Shown here: one piece after another, positions 34,200 through 42,927 of the stretch
How positions within the stretch are numbered: position 1 is the first letter of the stretch
Layout of the letters: every line of letters begins with the position of its first letter
NCBI RefSeq assembly: GCF_009712225.1
Contig: NZ_WASP01000001.1
Location: 1 to 64,000 of the forward strand
DNA from: Desulfovibrio sp.
GTDB taxonomy: Bacteria; Desulfobacterota; Desulfovibrionia; Desulfovibrionales; Desulfovibrionaceae
DNA length: 64,000 nt
Reading direction: 5' to 3'
Made by a program: the position numbers and the translations under genes
The notes under the pieces: model-generated
Seen by the model: only the letters and a program-made list of their open reading frames with translations
Database searches by the model: none
Told to the model about the DNA's origin: nothing

Positions 34200-36602
34200 A
34201 TGCACCCCGCAGACAAAGCAGAAGCCCAAGCCGCACCGCAGGCCGCAGCCAGCACCGCAGCAGACAGACAAGCCCCGCACACCCAGCAGGCCGCATCTGC
34301 GGGAGGCAAACTGTTGCCTACAGCGGGTAAAAACCTGCAACCGGGGGGCCGGTCGCTGCCCTCGGGGCGTTACTGGGCCCGTGGGCTGTTCTGGGGGGTG
34401 TTGACCCTTGCCCTGGCCTTTGCCCTGCGCATGCTCGAGTGGTCCAGCTGGCAGAATCCGGAATACCGCCTTGGCAGCGAATGGCTGCTGGCTACGCACG
34501 ATGCCTACACCTGGGTGGCCGGGGCGGAGGATTTCGGCCTTGCCGTGGGGCACCCCATGGCTGTCATGCTCAAGGGCATGGCCGATATGGCGGGAGCCAC
34601 ACCGGCTGCGGTGGCTTTCTGGTTTCCCGCATTGCTGGCAAGCTTTGTGGCCGTTATCGCCTTTGCCTGGGTATGGGCGCTGGGCAGCATCGAGGCGGGC
34701 GTTGCCGCCGGTATTCTCACGTCCATTGCGCCGGGCTTTCTGGCGCGTACCCTGCTGGGTTTTTACGATACCGACCTCGTAACCCTGTTCTTTCCCCTGC
34801 TCATGACCTTGGCCCCGGCCAGCTGGGCCATGCGCTACATGCTGTTGCCCGGCATGGTGTTGCGGCGTCTTTCCATGTCTACCGGCGTCATGAACCTGCG
34901 CCGCATCTTTTCGCGCAAATTGCCCGAAAGTCACTGGGCACCAAGCTTCAAACAGGCCGACCACCTGGGCAATCCCCTGCGCTGGCAGTGGGTTGTGCTG
35001 CTGGGTTGCTCTGGTGTCATATCGTGGTGGACGCAGGAATGGCACTCGGTTTTTCCCTATCTGATCCGCTACAATGTGGGCCTGCTGGTCTTTATGAGCA
35101 TGGTTATGGCACCTCGCGGGCGGCGTGGTCTGCTGCTGCTGGGCAGCATGGCCTATGCCCTGCCTACCCTGGCCGGACCGTGGGGGCTCAGCTTCAGCCT
35201 TATGTTGCTGGCGGCGGGCACTAAAACCGGCTTCAGGCTGCGGCGTATCCTGTGCAAACCCTGGCTGCTGGTCGTGCTGCTGGTGGGCGTGGGTTTTCTG
35301 ATGCTGCAGGGCGAAATTCTCACGTCCATCGTCAACCACGTGAACGCCTATGTGAAGCACTCCGGCGATGTGAAAAGCACGGGCGGGGGGCTTTCGCTGG
35401 AATATCCTTCAGTGGCGCAGTCCATCATCGAGGTGCAGGATCTGGGCTTTGCCGAAATTTTTCCCTACTTCCATCCCTGGATGGAAGCTGCCGCCCTTGG
35501 CCTGCTGGGCTTTGGGCTGGTTGTTCTGCGCAGGCCAGGAGCGCTCTTTTTGCTGCCGCTGGCGGCACTGGGCATTTTGAGCGTCAAAATGGGCGGCCGC
35601 ATGGTCATGTTTGGCGCGCCCATCATGGCCATCGGGCTTACCCTGCCGTTTTACTGGCTGCTGCAGCGCCTGCTGCGCGCCGACCTGCGCGGCGCGGTGG
35701 CGGGCATGCTGACCAGTGGCCTTTTGCTGGCCCTGCTGGTTGCGCCCTTTGCCGACATGATTCCCGCCATGTCGCAGGGGCCCATCATCAACCGTCGTCA
35801 TGCAGAAGCCCTTTCGCGCGCCAGGGCCATGACTCCGCCCGACGCCATGCTCTGGCTGTGGTGGGACTGGGGCTACTCGGCCAACCACTTTGCCCGGCGT
35901 CAGACCATTGCCGACGGTGCACAGCACGCCGGGCCTTCGCTCTATCTGCCCGCAGCGGTCTTTGCCACCGACAATCCGCGTTTTGCACGCCAGATCATCC
36001 GTTATACGGCGCAGTGCGGCAACGAGCCGGGCAACGTCTTTGAAGGGCTCGACGGGCAGGGCGCGCAAGACTTGATGGACAGGCTGCGCTCGCCCGAAAC
36101 CCCGCTCATTGAGGCCAAGGGCAAGCTGTATGTGGTTGCGAGCTTTGAAATGCTACGGCTCGGCTTCTGGATAAGCAACTTTGGCAACTGGAATTTTGTT
36201 ACGCGATCGGGCGAGGGTGGGGCTCTTTCCATCGTGCCGCAGGCCCTTGCCTACAAGCTTGATACTGGCGAGGTGCGTCTTGAGGGCAACAGCAGCGCCA
36301 TTTACGCCTCGTCCATCAGCGTGTTTGAAGAAACGGGCGTGACGCGCCGCAATTATATTCAGGACTGGTTTGACGCGCATCCAAGGGCCACGCCCGAAGA
36401 ACAGCACGAATTCCTTTCAAAGCGCCGCAATATCAACTTTCTTTTCAACAGGGTAACGGACGAAAAACTGGCCATTGATGCGGGTCTGTACAATTCGCTG
36501 ATGGTGCAGCTTCTCGTGGGCGATCCGCAGGATCCGCGTATTTCGCCCTATTTCAAGCTGGTGTACGACAATGTGTTCGCCAGAATTTACGAGGTGCTGT
36601 AG
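34200..36602 (+). CDS. STT3/PglB-type oligosaccharyltransferase
   Basis: An 800-residue protein. After a 45-residue Ala/Gln-rich cytoplasmic start come about 12-13 TM helices and a periplasmic C-terminal domain. Catalytic features line up with PglB: an acidic loop THDAYTWVAGAEDFG near residue 100, the metal site YDTDLVTLFFP near 188, a TIxE-like SIIEVQDLGF near 409, and the acceptor-binding WWDWG motif near 553 (LWLWWDWGYSANH). It should move a lipid-linked glycan onto Asn in periplasmic proteins. A gene cluster for the glycan donor is not in the window. Confidence 0.88.
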   Translation: MHPADKAEAQAAPQAAASTAADRQAPHTQQAASAGGKLLPTAGKNLQPGGRSLPSGRYWARGLFWGVLTLALAFALRMLEWSSWQNPEYRLGSEWLLATHDAYTWVAGAEDFGLAVGHPMAVMLKGMADMAGATPAAVAFWFPALLASFVAVIAFAWVWALGSIEAGVAAGILTSIAPGFLARTLLGFYDTDLVTLFFPLLMTLAPASWAMRYMLLPGMVLRRLSMSTGVMNLRRIFSRKLPESHWAPSFKQADHLGNPLRWQWVVLLGCSGVISWWTQEWHSVFPYLIRYNVGLLVFMSMVMAPRGRRGLLLLGSMAYALPTLAGPWGLSFSLMLLAAGTKTGFRLRRILCKPWLLVVLLVGVGFLMLQGEILTSIVNHVNAYVKHSGDVKSTGGGLSLEYPSVAQSIIEVQDLGFAEIFPYFHPWMEAAALGLLGFGLVVLRRPGALFLLPLAALGILSVKMGGRMVMFGAPIMAIGLTLPFYWLLQRLLRADLRGAVAGMLTSGLLLALLVAPFADMIPAMSQGPIINRRHAEALSRARAMTPPDAMLWLWWDWGYSANHFARRQTIADGAQHAGPSLYLPAAVFATDNPRFARQIIRYTAQCGNEPGNVFEGLDGQGAQDLMDRLRSPETPLIEAKGKLYVVASFEMLRLGFWISNFGNWNFVTRSGEGGALSIVPQALAYKLDTGEVRLEGNSSAIYASSISVFEETGVTRRNYIQDWFDAHPRATPEEQHEFLSKRRNINFLFNRVTDEKLAIDAGLYNSLMVQLLVGDPQDPRISPYFKLVYDNVFARIYEVL

Positions 36603-36650
36603 CCCCCTGCGGCTGTGGATGCTCTCATCTGCGCGCCTCTGGTGGCGGCC

Positions 36651-37124
36651 CTAATGGTGATAGGGCACCTTGCGCAGGATGCACTCTGCCCGGTAGATTT
36701 GCTCAAGCAGTACCACGCGGGCAAGTTCGTGCGGCAGGGTCATGTGCGAAAGGCTGATACAGCGGCTGGCCCGCTGGCGCACGGCCTCGTCCAGTCCCCA
36801 CGCGCCACCGATGACAAAGCAGGCCCTGCCTCTGGCGTCGTGGTCCATCTGGCGCAGCAGATCGGCCAGTTGGGGCGAGGTAAGGTGCTGGCCGCGTTCG
36901 TCGAGCACCAGGGCGATGTCCTGCGGGTCAAGGGCCTCAATGATGCGGCGGCCTTCAAGAGCGTTGCGCTGATCCTGCGGCAGGGCGGAATCACCGTCGC
37001 GCACTTCGGTTATGTCCAGCTTGCGCCAGCGGGTAATGCGCGTGGTGTAGTGGGCTGCGGCATCCTTCCAGAACGGCGTTTTCAGCTTGCCCACACTTAT
37101 GTATTTCAAGGGTTTGCCAGTCAT
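36651..37124 (-). CDS. rlmH: 23S rRNA (pseudouridine1915-N3)-methyltransferase RlmH
   Basis: A 157-residue SPOUT methyltransferase, a typical length. The motifs are VLDERGQHLTSPQLADLL, FVIGGAWGLDEAVRQRA in the knot region, and C-terminal SHMTLPHELARVVLLEQIYRAECILRKVPYHH. It methylates pseudouridine 1915 in helix 69. The start at 37124 fits the family N-terminus (KYISVGKLK). It is divergent from tsaC with essentially no spacer. Confidence 0.95.
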   Translation of the reverse strand: MTGKPLKYISVGKLKTPFWKDAAAHYTTRITRWRKLDITEVRDGDSALPQDQRNALEGRRIIEALDPQDIALVLDERGQHLTSPQLADLLRQMDHDARGRACFVIGGAWGLDEAVRQRASRCISLSHMTLPHELARVVLLEQIYRAECILRKVPYHH

Positions 37125-37152
37125 GTCTTCTCGTCTTGTGTTAAATAGCGAT

Positions 37153-37932
37153 ATGGCCGCACAGGCTCCGGGCGCGGGCAACGCCGCCGGGGCTCCTGCT
37201 GGCATGGATCTGGCCCAGGCGGCCAGATTTTTGCGTGGCGGCGGCGTTATCGTGTTTCCCACCGAAACCTTCTACGGGGTGGGCTGCCTTGCCGCCCATG
37301 CAGACGCTGTGGCAAGGGTGTACCAGCTCAAGCGCCGCCCCGTCCACAAACCCTTGCCCCTGCTGGCTGCCAGTACGGCCCAGGTAGACGAAGTGGCAGA
37401 TCTGGCGGCCATGCCGCAGGGCCTTGTGGCTTTTTGGCCCGGTCCGCTTACGGTGTTGCTGCCCGCCCGTGCCTGCCTGCCACAGGCGCTTGTGAATGCC
37501 CAAGGGCTGGTGGCCGTGCGTGTGACCCCGCACCCTCTGGCGGCGCAGCTGGCCATTGAGGCCGGTGGGGCGCTTACTGCCAGCAGCGCCAACCTGAGCG
37601 GCGGGGAATCGGTGCGCATACCGCAGCAGCTTGACCCAGCCCTGCTGGATGCCCTGCAGGGTATGGCACGGCAGATGCCGTGGACCAAGGAATGCTCAGG
37701 GCAGGCGGAATGCGTGGGAGAGCCACAGACCCAACTGCCATTACTTATTGGCGGGCCACTGCCCGCTGGGGGGCTGCCGTCAACGGTGGTTGAACCCCTA
37801 GGCTCTGCCCAGAGGGGGGCAACTGGCGGGCGGGCAGGCAGATCGGCAGGCAGCACTGTTCGGCTGCGAATGGTTCGTGCCGGTGCGGTCAGCGCGGCGG
37901 AGCTTGTGGCGGCAGGCTTTTGCGTTGAATAG
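37153..37932 (+). CDS. tsaC: Threonylcarbamoyl-AMP synthase (TsaC/YrdC/Sua5 family)
   Basis: About 259 residues. The YrdC core shows GGVIVFPTETFYGVGCLA, KRRPVHKPLPLL, WPGPLTVLLPA, VAVRVTPHPLAAQL and GGALTASSANLSGGE. A variable linker follows, then PSTVVEPLG and VRAGAVSAAEL near the end. It makes threonylcarbamoyl-AMP for tRNA t6A37. The start is uncertain: ATG 37123 (overlapping the rlmH start), 37153 or 37204 are possible and none has a good ribosome binding site. Confidence 0.88.
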   Translation: MAAQAPGAGNAAGAPAGMDLAQAARFLRGGGVIVFPTETFYGVGCLAAHADAVARVYQLKRRPVHKPLPLLAASTAQVDEVADLAAMPQGLVAFWPGPLTVLLPARACLPQALVNAQGLVAVRVTPHPLAAQLAIEAGGALTASSANLSGGESVRIPQQLDPALLDALQGMARQMPWTKECSGQAECVGEPQTQLPLLIGGPLPAGGLPSTVVEPLGSAQRGATGGRAGRSAGSTVRLRMVRAGAVSAAELVAAGFCVE

Positions 37933-37979
37933 CCAAAGTCCGCGCAGATTCAGCTGGTAAGGACAATGTATGGGTGGGC

Positions 37980-38522
37980 TTAGTCGTCCTCTATTTCGGC
38001 GGCGTTGAGCCGGTCGCGAATTTCATTCAAAAATCCCACAATGGTCTTTATTTCCTCGGGCGAGCGCGTTGCCATTGTCTCGTCCACCAGTCCATCCAGT
38101 TGCGAATGAAAGCCCATGTGGCTGCTGTTTGCGGTCTTGCCTTTTTCCGTCAAAAAAACATTGAGGCGTGTCATCTTGAGCGGGTCCTTGGCCTTGTAGG
38201 CCAGCCCCTTGCGTTCGAGTCTGCGTAGCAGTTCTGAAACGCTGCCCTTGGTGACGCCAAGGCAGTCGGCCAGACCGCCCACATGGATGCCCTTGTTGTT
38301 GTGTATCGCCATGATGGTGTGGATTTCAGCCATGTGGATGTCCACATCTGTGCCAAACTTGCAGCACTGGCGTTCTATTTCCTGAAAGCGGGTGGCAATG
38401 CCCAGCAGGGCGAGGCTTATGGGCGCGCTACGCGGCCCGTGGGCAGCCTCGTGCCCCAGCGTTTTGAGCATGGACTTCTGGATGCGCAGCTCCACTGTAT
38501 TTTTTTGACCATTTTTTTTCAT
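37980..38522 (-). CDS. MarR-family transcriptional regulator
   Basis: A 180-residue protein with a winged-helix core: MAEIHTIMAIHNNKGIHVGGLADCLGVTKGSVSELLRRLERKGLAYK, then a wing with LKMTRLNVFLTEKGKTA. C-terminal helices form the dimer region. It is longer than the usual 140-150 residues because of an N-terminal extension. The ATG at 38522 overlaps a palindromic array at 38524-38546 and has no clear ribosome binding site, suggesting tight autoregulation. The effector is unknown. Confidence 0.88.
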   Translation of the reverse strand: MKKNGQKNTVELRIQKSMLKTLGHEAAHGPRSAPISLALLGIATRFQEIERQCCKFGTDVDIHMAEIHTIMAIHNNKGIHVGGLADCLGVTKGSVSELLRRLERKGLAYKAKDPLKMTRLNVFLTEKGKTANSSHMGFHSQLDGLVDETMATRSPEEIKTIVGFLNEIRDRLNAAEIEDD

Positions 38523-38523
38523 G

Positions 38524-38546
38524 CATACTTTGTATGGTATCCATAC
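38524..38546. promoter_or_regulatory. Palindromic array at the MarR-type gene start, candidate operator
   Basis: Two overlapping inverted repeats, CATAC-TTT-GTATG (38524-38536) and GTATGG-TAT-CCATAC (38532-38546), lie immediately before the start codon. They give three half-sites on alternating strands. Confidence 0.6.
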
Positions 38547-38681
38547 TTTTTTGTCAATCCGGGTTTTATTGCGTATGCGCGCCAGCAAGGGGTGAATTGT
38601 TTCCCGCGCTTGCGACTCGGGTCATGCTGGCTTAGTATGCATCAGTTACGCGCCGTGGCGCGAACCCCAGACGGAGAACGC

Positions 38682-39203
38682 ATGAAACGCCAGGTTATCT
38701 GTCCGCACTGCGGCAAAACATATTCAAGCTACAAAAACCCGACGCCCACTGCGGATGTGGTCATTTATGCGCCTGACCGGGGCGTGGTTATCATTCGCCG
38801 CGCCAACGAGCCGGTGGGTTTTGCCCTGCCCGGCGGGTTTATTGAAGAGGGCGAATGCGCCGAAACCGCCGCCGTGCGTGAAATGTGCGAGGAAACCGGG
38901 CTGGATGTGGAATTGACCGGGCTTTTGGGCGTGTATTCGCGCCCGGATCGCGATCCCCGGCAGCATACCCTGACCGTGGCCTTTGCGGGCAGACCCCTTA
39001 ACCCTGATGCCCTGCAAGCCGGTGATGATGCAGCCCACGCGGCCTTTTATCCGCTGGACGCCCTGCCGCAGCCTCTTGTTTTTGACCACGCCCAGATTCT
39101 GGCCGATTTCAGGGCCGTGCTTGAGGGCAAACGCACCCTGGCGGGCGTGCAACCCCGGTTTGATTCGCCAGCGGCTGCGCCAACCCACGGGGAAGGAGCG
39201 TAA
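38682..39203 (+). CDS. NUDIX hydrolase with N-terminal zinc-ribbon-like motif
   Basis: A 173-residue protein. It starts MKRQVICPHCGKTYSSYKNP (CxxC), then a NUDIX domain with the box GGFIEEGECAETAAVREMCEETGLD, matching the Gx5Ex7REUxEExGU pattern. It probably hydrolyses a nucleoside diphosphate derivative; the closest resemblance is to ADP-ribose pyrophosphatase-like members, but the substrate cannot be read from sequence. GGAG lies 6 nt before the ATG. The stop codon overlaps the UbiD start by one base (TAATG), so translation is coupled. Confidence 0.87.
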   Translation: MKRQVICPHCGKTYSSYKNPTPTADVVIYAPDRGVVIIRRANEPVGFALPGGFIEEGECAETAAVREMCEETGLDVELTGLLGVYSRPDRDPRQHTLTVAFAGRPLNPDALQAGDDAAHAAFYPLDALPQPLVFDHAQILADFRAVLEGKRTLAGVQPRFDSPAAAPTHGEGA

Positions 39204-41077
39204 TGAGCTACCGCAATCTTCAGGAATGCGTGCAGGATCTGGAGGCCAACGGCCATCTGGTGCGCATTGACGCCGAGGTCGACCCGCATCTCGAACTGGC
39301 CGCCATCCAGCGGCGCGCCTTCGGGGCCAAGGCTCCGGCCCTGCTGTTCACACGGGTAAAGGGCACACCCTTTCCCATGCTTTCCAATCTTTTTGGCACG
39401 CGCGAAAGGCTGCACTTCATTTTTCGCCGCAGTTTGCCCGCCGTGGAGGCCGTGCTGACCGCCAAGGCCGACCCTGCCGCCGCGCTCAAACGCCCCCTGC
39501 AGTCGCTCAAAGCCCTGCCCGGTCTGGTAAACATGCTGCCGCAGGTGAGCAGGGTGCGGGCAGAGCAGGCAACTGCCGTGGCCCCGGTGCTGCAATGCCG
39601 CTGCAAGCTGAGCGACCTGCCGCAACTGGTCTGCTGGCCCATGGACGGCGGCCCCTTCATAACCCTGCCCCTCGTGTACAGCGAAGACCCCGCCAAACCC
39701 GGCGCGGATGCCTCCAACCTTGGCATGTACCGGGTGCAGCTGGGCGGCAACGAATACGCGGCCGACGAGGTGGGGCTGCACTACCAGATTCATCGTGGTA
39801 TTGGCGCGCACCACGCCCGCGCCCTTGAAATGGGCAAGCCCCTGCCAGTGCATATTTACGTGGGCGGGCCGCCAAGCCTCACCGTGGCCGCCGTCATGCC
39901 GCTGCCCGAAGGCCTTTCGGAACTGCGCTTTGCCGGGTTGCTGGGTGGCAGACGCACGGAAATGGCCAGCGTTGCAGGCTTGCCCCTGCCCGTACTGGCT
40001 CAGGCCGATTTTTGCATCAGCGGGCATATCATGCCCCAGTGCAAGCCTGAGGGGCCCTTTGGCGATCATGTGGGCTATTACAGTCTTACGCATGATTTTC
40101 CCGTGCTCAAGGTGGATGCGGTCTACCACAGGCAGGGGGCCATCTGGCCCTTTACAGCCGTGGGCCGTCCCCCGCAGGAAGACACTGTTTTTGGCGACTT
40201 TATCCACGAGCTCACCGGGCCGCTGGTTCCGCAGGTTTTTCAGGGTGTGTGCGATGTGCACGCAGTGGACGCAGCGGGCGTACACCCTCTGCTGCTGGCC
40301 GTGGGCAGCGAGCGCTACACCCCGTATGAAGAAGACCGCCGCCCGCGCGAGCTGATCACTGCCGGGCTGCATCTTTTGGGAACCACCCAGACAGCCCTTG
40401 CCAAGTACGTGTTTCTGGCAGCGCACGAAGACGCACCCGGTCTTTCGGCCCGCGAGGTGCCCGCCTTTTTGCAGCACCTTCTGGAGCGGGCCGACTTTGC
40501 GCGCGACCTGCACTTCATCACCCGCAGCACCAATGATACGCTCGACTACACGGGCGCTGCCCTCAACGAGGGCTCCAAGCTGGTGTGGGCCTCTGCTGGC
40601 AAAAAAAGGCGTACACTGGGAACAGAGCTTACCGGTACTGCGGCAGATATGCCGCCCCTGCCAGAGGGCTTTGGCCTCGTACGCGTGTGCGGCCCCGGCC
40701 TTGTTGCCATCGGCGGGCCCAAACACCACATGGAACGCAATCAGCCCGACCCGCAGATGGAGGCCCTTGCGCAGGCTCTGGCCCAGTGGCCGGGCCGCGA
40801 GGCATTCCCGCTGGTGGTTGTGGCGGATGATGCGGAATTTTGCGCTCAGGCGCTGGACAATTTTTTATGGGTGGCCTTTACCCGGTCAGACCCGGCCACA
40901 GACGTGTACGGCGTCAATGCCACCACGCAGGCCCGGCACTGGTCGTGCGAAGCGCCGCTGGTCATCGACGCACGCCTCAAGCCCTTCCATGCCCCCCCAC
41001 TGGAAGAGGACGCGGCGGTTATTCGCAAGGTGGAAGCCCTGGCAGCGCCGGGCGGCCCCTTACACAACTACTTGTAA
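39203..41077 (+). CDS. UbiD-family prenyl-FMN-dependent decarboxylase (probable menaquinone pathway)
   Basis: A 624-residue protein beginning YRNLQECVQDLEANGHLVRI, with MLSNLFGTRER, the prFMN/metal site region NLGMYRVQ, HRGIGAHHARALE, and the catalytic loop KPEGPFGDHVGYYSLTHDFPV. The length and N-terminus fit the menaquinone decarboxylase branch used in the futalosine pathway; this assignment is inference. The prenylated FMN cofactor is made by UbiX, not encoded here. It is coupled to the NUDIX gene and 18 bp before nadE. Confidence 0.85.
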   Translation: MSYRNLQECVQDLEANGHLVRIDAEVDPHLELAAIQRRAFGAKAPALLFTRVKGTPFPMLSNLFGTRERLHFIFRRSLPAVEAVLTAKADPAAALKRPLQSLKALPGLVNMLPQVSRVRAEQATAVAPVLQCRCKLSDLPQLVCWPMDGGPFITLPLVYSEDPAKPGADASNLGMYRVQLGGNEYAADEVGLHYQIHRGIGAHHARALEMGKPLPVHIYVGGPPSLTVAAVMPLPEGLSELRFAGLLGGRRTEMASVAGLPLPVLAQADFCISGHIMPQCKPEGPFGDHVGYYSLTHDFPVLKVDAVYHRQGAIWPFTAVGRPPQEDTVFGDFIHELTGPLVPQVFQGVCDVHAVDAAGVHPLLLAVGSERYTPYEEDRRPRELITAGLHLLGTTQTALAKYVFLAAHEDAPGLSAREVPAFLQHLLERADFARDLHFITRSTNDTLDYTGAALNEGSKLVWASAGKKRRTLGTELTGTAADMPPLPEGFGLVRVCGPGLVAIGGPKHHMERNQPDPQMEALAQALAQWPGREAFPLVVVADDAEFCAQALDNFLWVAFTRSDPATDVYGVNATTQARHWSCEAPLVIDARLKPFHAPPLEEDAAVIRKVEALAAPGGPLHNYL

Positions 41078-41095
41078 CATGGGGGAGGCATCGGA

Positions 41096-42778
41096 ATGAA
41101 AATCGCCCTATTGCAGTGCAACACCGTTACCGGCGACGTGGCCGGAAACATGGAACGTATCATCAGCACCGCCCGCCAGGCGGGAGCCGCCGGGGCGGAC
41201 CTGTGCGTAACGCCCGAGCTGGCGCTGTGCGGCGTGGCCCCCGGCCACTACCTGTGCGCCCAGGGCTTTGCCGCGGGTTGCCTCAAGGCCCTGGATGTTC
41301 TTGCCGCCGAACTCAAGGACGGCCCATCGCTTCTGGTGGGCGCGCCCGTGCCCAGCGTGTACGCATCCGGTCTGCTTTCCAACGCCGCCGTGCTGGTCGA
41401 AAAGGGCGGATGGCAGGTTGTTTCGCGCAAGGTGTACCAGAATCAGGGGCAAAACCCCAGCGTGGCCGAATCTACCGATGAGGATGCCCGATATTTTGAC
41501 CGTGGCATTTCGTGCGGCATCGTAACCATGGGCGGATGGCGCATTGGCGTTGTGCTGTGTGAAGACGCGCAGAGCGAAGACGGTTCATTCTGGAAAACCC
41601 GCTACGCCAGCGGCCACAACCCGCTTATGGAACTGGTGCAGCGCGGCGTGGACGCCCTTGTGCACATGGCGGCGGCCCCCTTCAGCGTGGGCGCGCAGGA
41701 AACGGACGAGCACCTGCTTTCGCACGTGGCGGCGCGGCATCACGTACACATGTTTTCGGTCAACATGGTGGGTGGCAACGACAGCCGCGTGTACAACGGG
41801 CAGAGCCTCGTGTTTGACCCCACGGGCCAGCTGCTTGCCCGTGGCAAGGCATTTGAGGAAGACGTGCTGGTGGTGGACACCGCCCGCGGGCAGGGCGCGG
41901 CAAAAACACCTGAGCCGCTGGCCTCGTGCGTAGAAGAAGACTACTGGCGCGCCCTTGTGCTCGGCACACGCGATTTTGTGTGCAAGTGCGGGGTGAACAA
42001 GGGCATTGTGGCCATTTCGGGCGGCATGGATTCTGCCCTTGTGTGCAGCGTGGCCGTGGAGGCTCTGGGCGCGGAAAACGTCACCGGCGTGCTTCTGCCT
42101 TCGCCCCACAGCAGTCAGGGCTCGCTGACAGATGCTGACAAGCTGGCAAAAAATCTGGGCATCACCACCGTGACCCTGCCTATCGGCCCGCTCATGGAGG
42201 CCTTTGCCACCGCCCTTAAGCCCGGCCTTGATCTGTTTGAAGAAAAGCCGGGCGACGTCACCTTTGAAAACGTGCAGGCCCGCATACGCGGTACGCTCAT
42301 TACCTCGCTGGCCAACAGGGCCGGTGCGCTGGTGCTCAATACAGGCAACAAGAGCGAGGGGGCCATGGGTTACTGCACACTGTACGGCGATTCTGTGGGC
42401 GCGCTGGCGGTTATCGGCGACCTTACCAAAACCCAGGTGTACGCCGTGGGCCGCTGGTACAATGCCCACCGTGGCGCAGAAATCATACCCGACGAAATTT
42501 TCACCAAGGCTCCTTCGGCAGAGCTGCGCCCCGGTCAGAAGGATTCGGACAGCCTGCTGCCCTATGAGGATCTTGACCCCATTCTTGAAGATCTGCTGCA
42601 GCCCGCAGAGGCCGAATCCGGTCCGCTTTCACCCACCCGAAAGGAAGTGCGCGACAAGCTGTTCCGGGCCGAGTTCAAGCGTCGTCAGGAGCCTCTGGCG
42701 ATCTATCTGAGCCGTACGCCCTTTGGCGGCGGCTGGCAGACACCCGTGGCGGGGCGTTTCAGCCTGCCCGAAAAATAG
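41096..42778 (+). CDS. nadE: Glutamine-dependent NAD+ synthetase
   Basis: A 560-residue two-domain enzyme. The N-terminal carbon-nitrogen hydrolase domain (residues 1-260) has the catalytic Glu in TPELALCG, the Lys in SRKVYQNQGQNP, and the Cys in GVVLCEDAQSE. The C-terminal NAD synthase domain has the P-loop ISGGMDSALVCSVAVEALG, then NTGNKSEGAMGYCTLYGDSVGALAVIGDLTKTQVY and IFTKAPSAELRPGQKDSDSLLPY. It amidates nicotinate adenine dinucleotide. It follows the UbiD gene closely, probably in one operon. Confidence 0.95.
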   Translation: MKIALLQCNTVTGDVAGNMERIISTARQAGAAGADLCVTPELALCGVAPGHYLCAQGFAAGCLKALDVLAAELKDGPSLLVGAPVPSVYASGLLSNAAVLVEKGGWQVVSRKVYQNQGQNPSVAESTDEDARYFDRGISCGIVTMGGWRIGVVLCEDAQSEDGSFWKTRYASGHNPLMELVQRGVDALVHMAAAPFSVGAQETDEHLLSHVAARHHVHMFSVNMVGGNDSRVYNGQSLVFDPTGQLLARGKAFEEDVLVVDTARGQGAAKTPEPLASCVEEDYWRALVLGTRDFVCKCGVNKGIVAISGGMDSALVCSVAVEALGAENVTGVLLPSPHSSQGSLTDADKLAKNLGITTVTLPIGPLMEAFATALKPGLDLFEEKPGDVTFENVQARIRGTLITSLANRAGALVLNTGNKSEGAMGYCTLYGDSVGALAVIGDLTKTQVYAVGRWYNAHRGAEIIPDEIFTKAPSAELRPGQKDSDSLLPYEDLDPILEDLLQPAEAESGPLSPTRKEVRDKLFRAEFKRRQEPLAIYLSRTPFGGGWQTPVAGRFSLPEK

Positions 42779-42927
42779 GCTGGATGTTGAAAAAGTGACT
42801 GACAGGGCGGCGCGGCGTATGTTTTGCCAGCCGCCTGTGGAAAGAGGCGGGGGTTTTTTCTTGAAGCCCGCACCGCACTGGGGTAAGAGCAGTGTGTTGC
42901 ACAACGCTGATTTGAGTGGAGGATATC

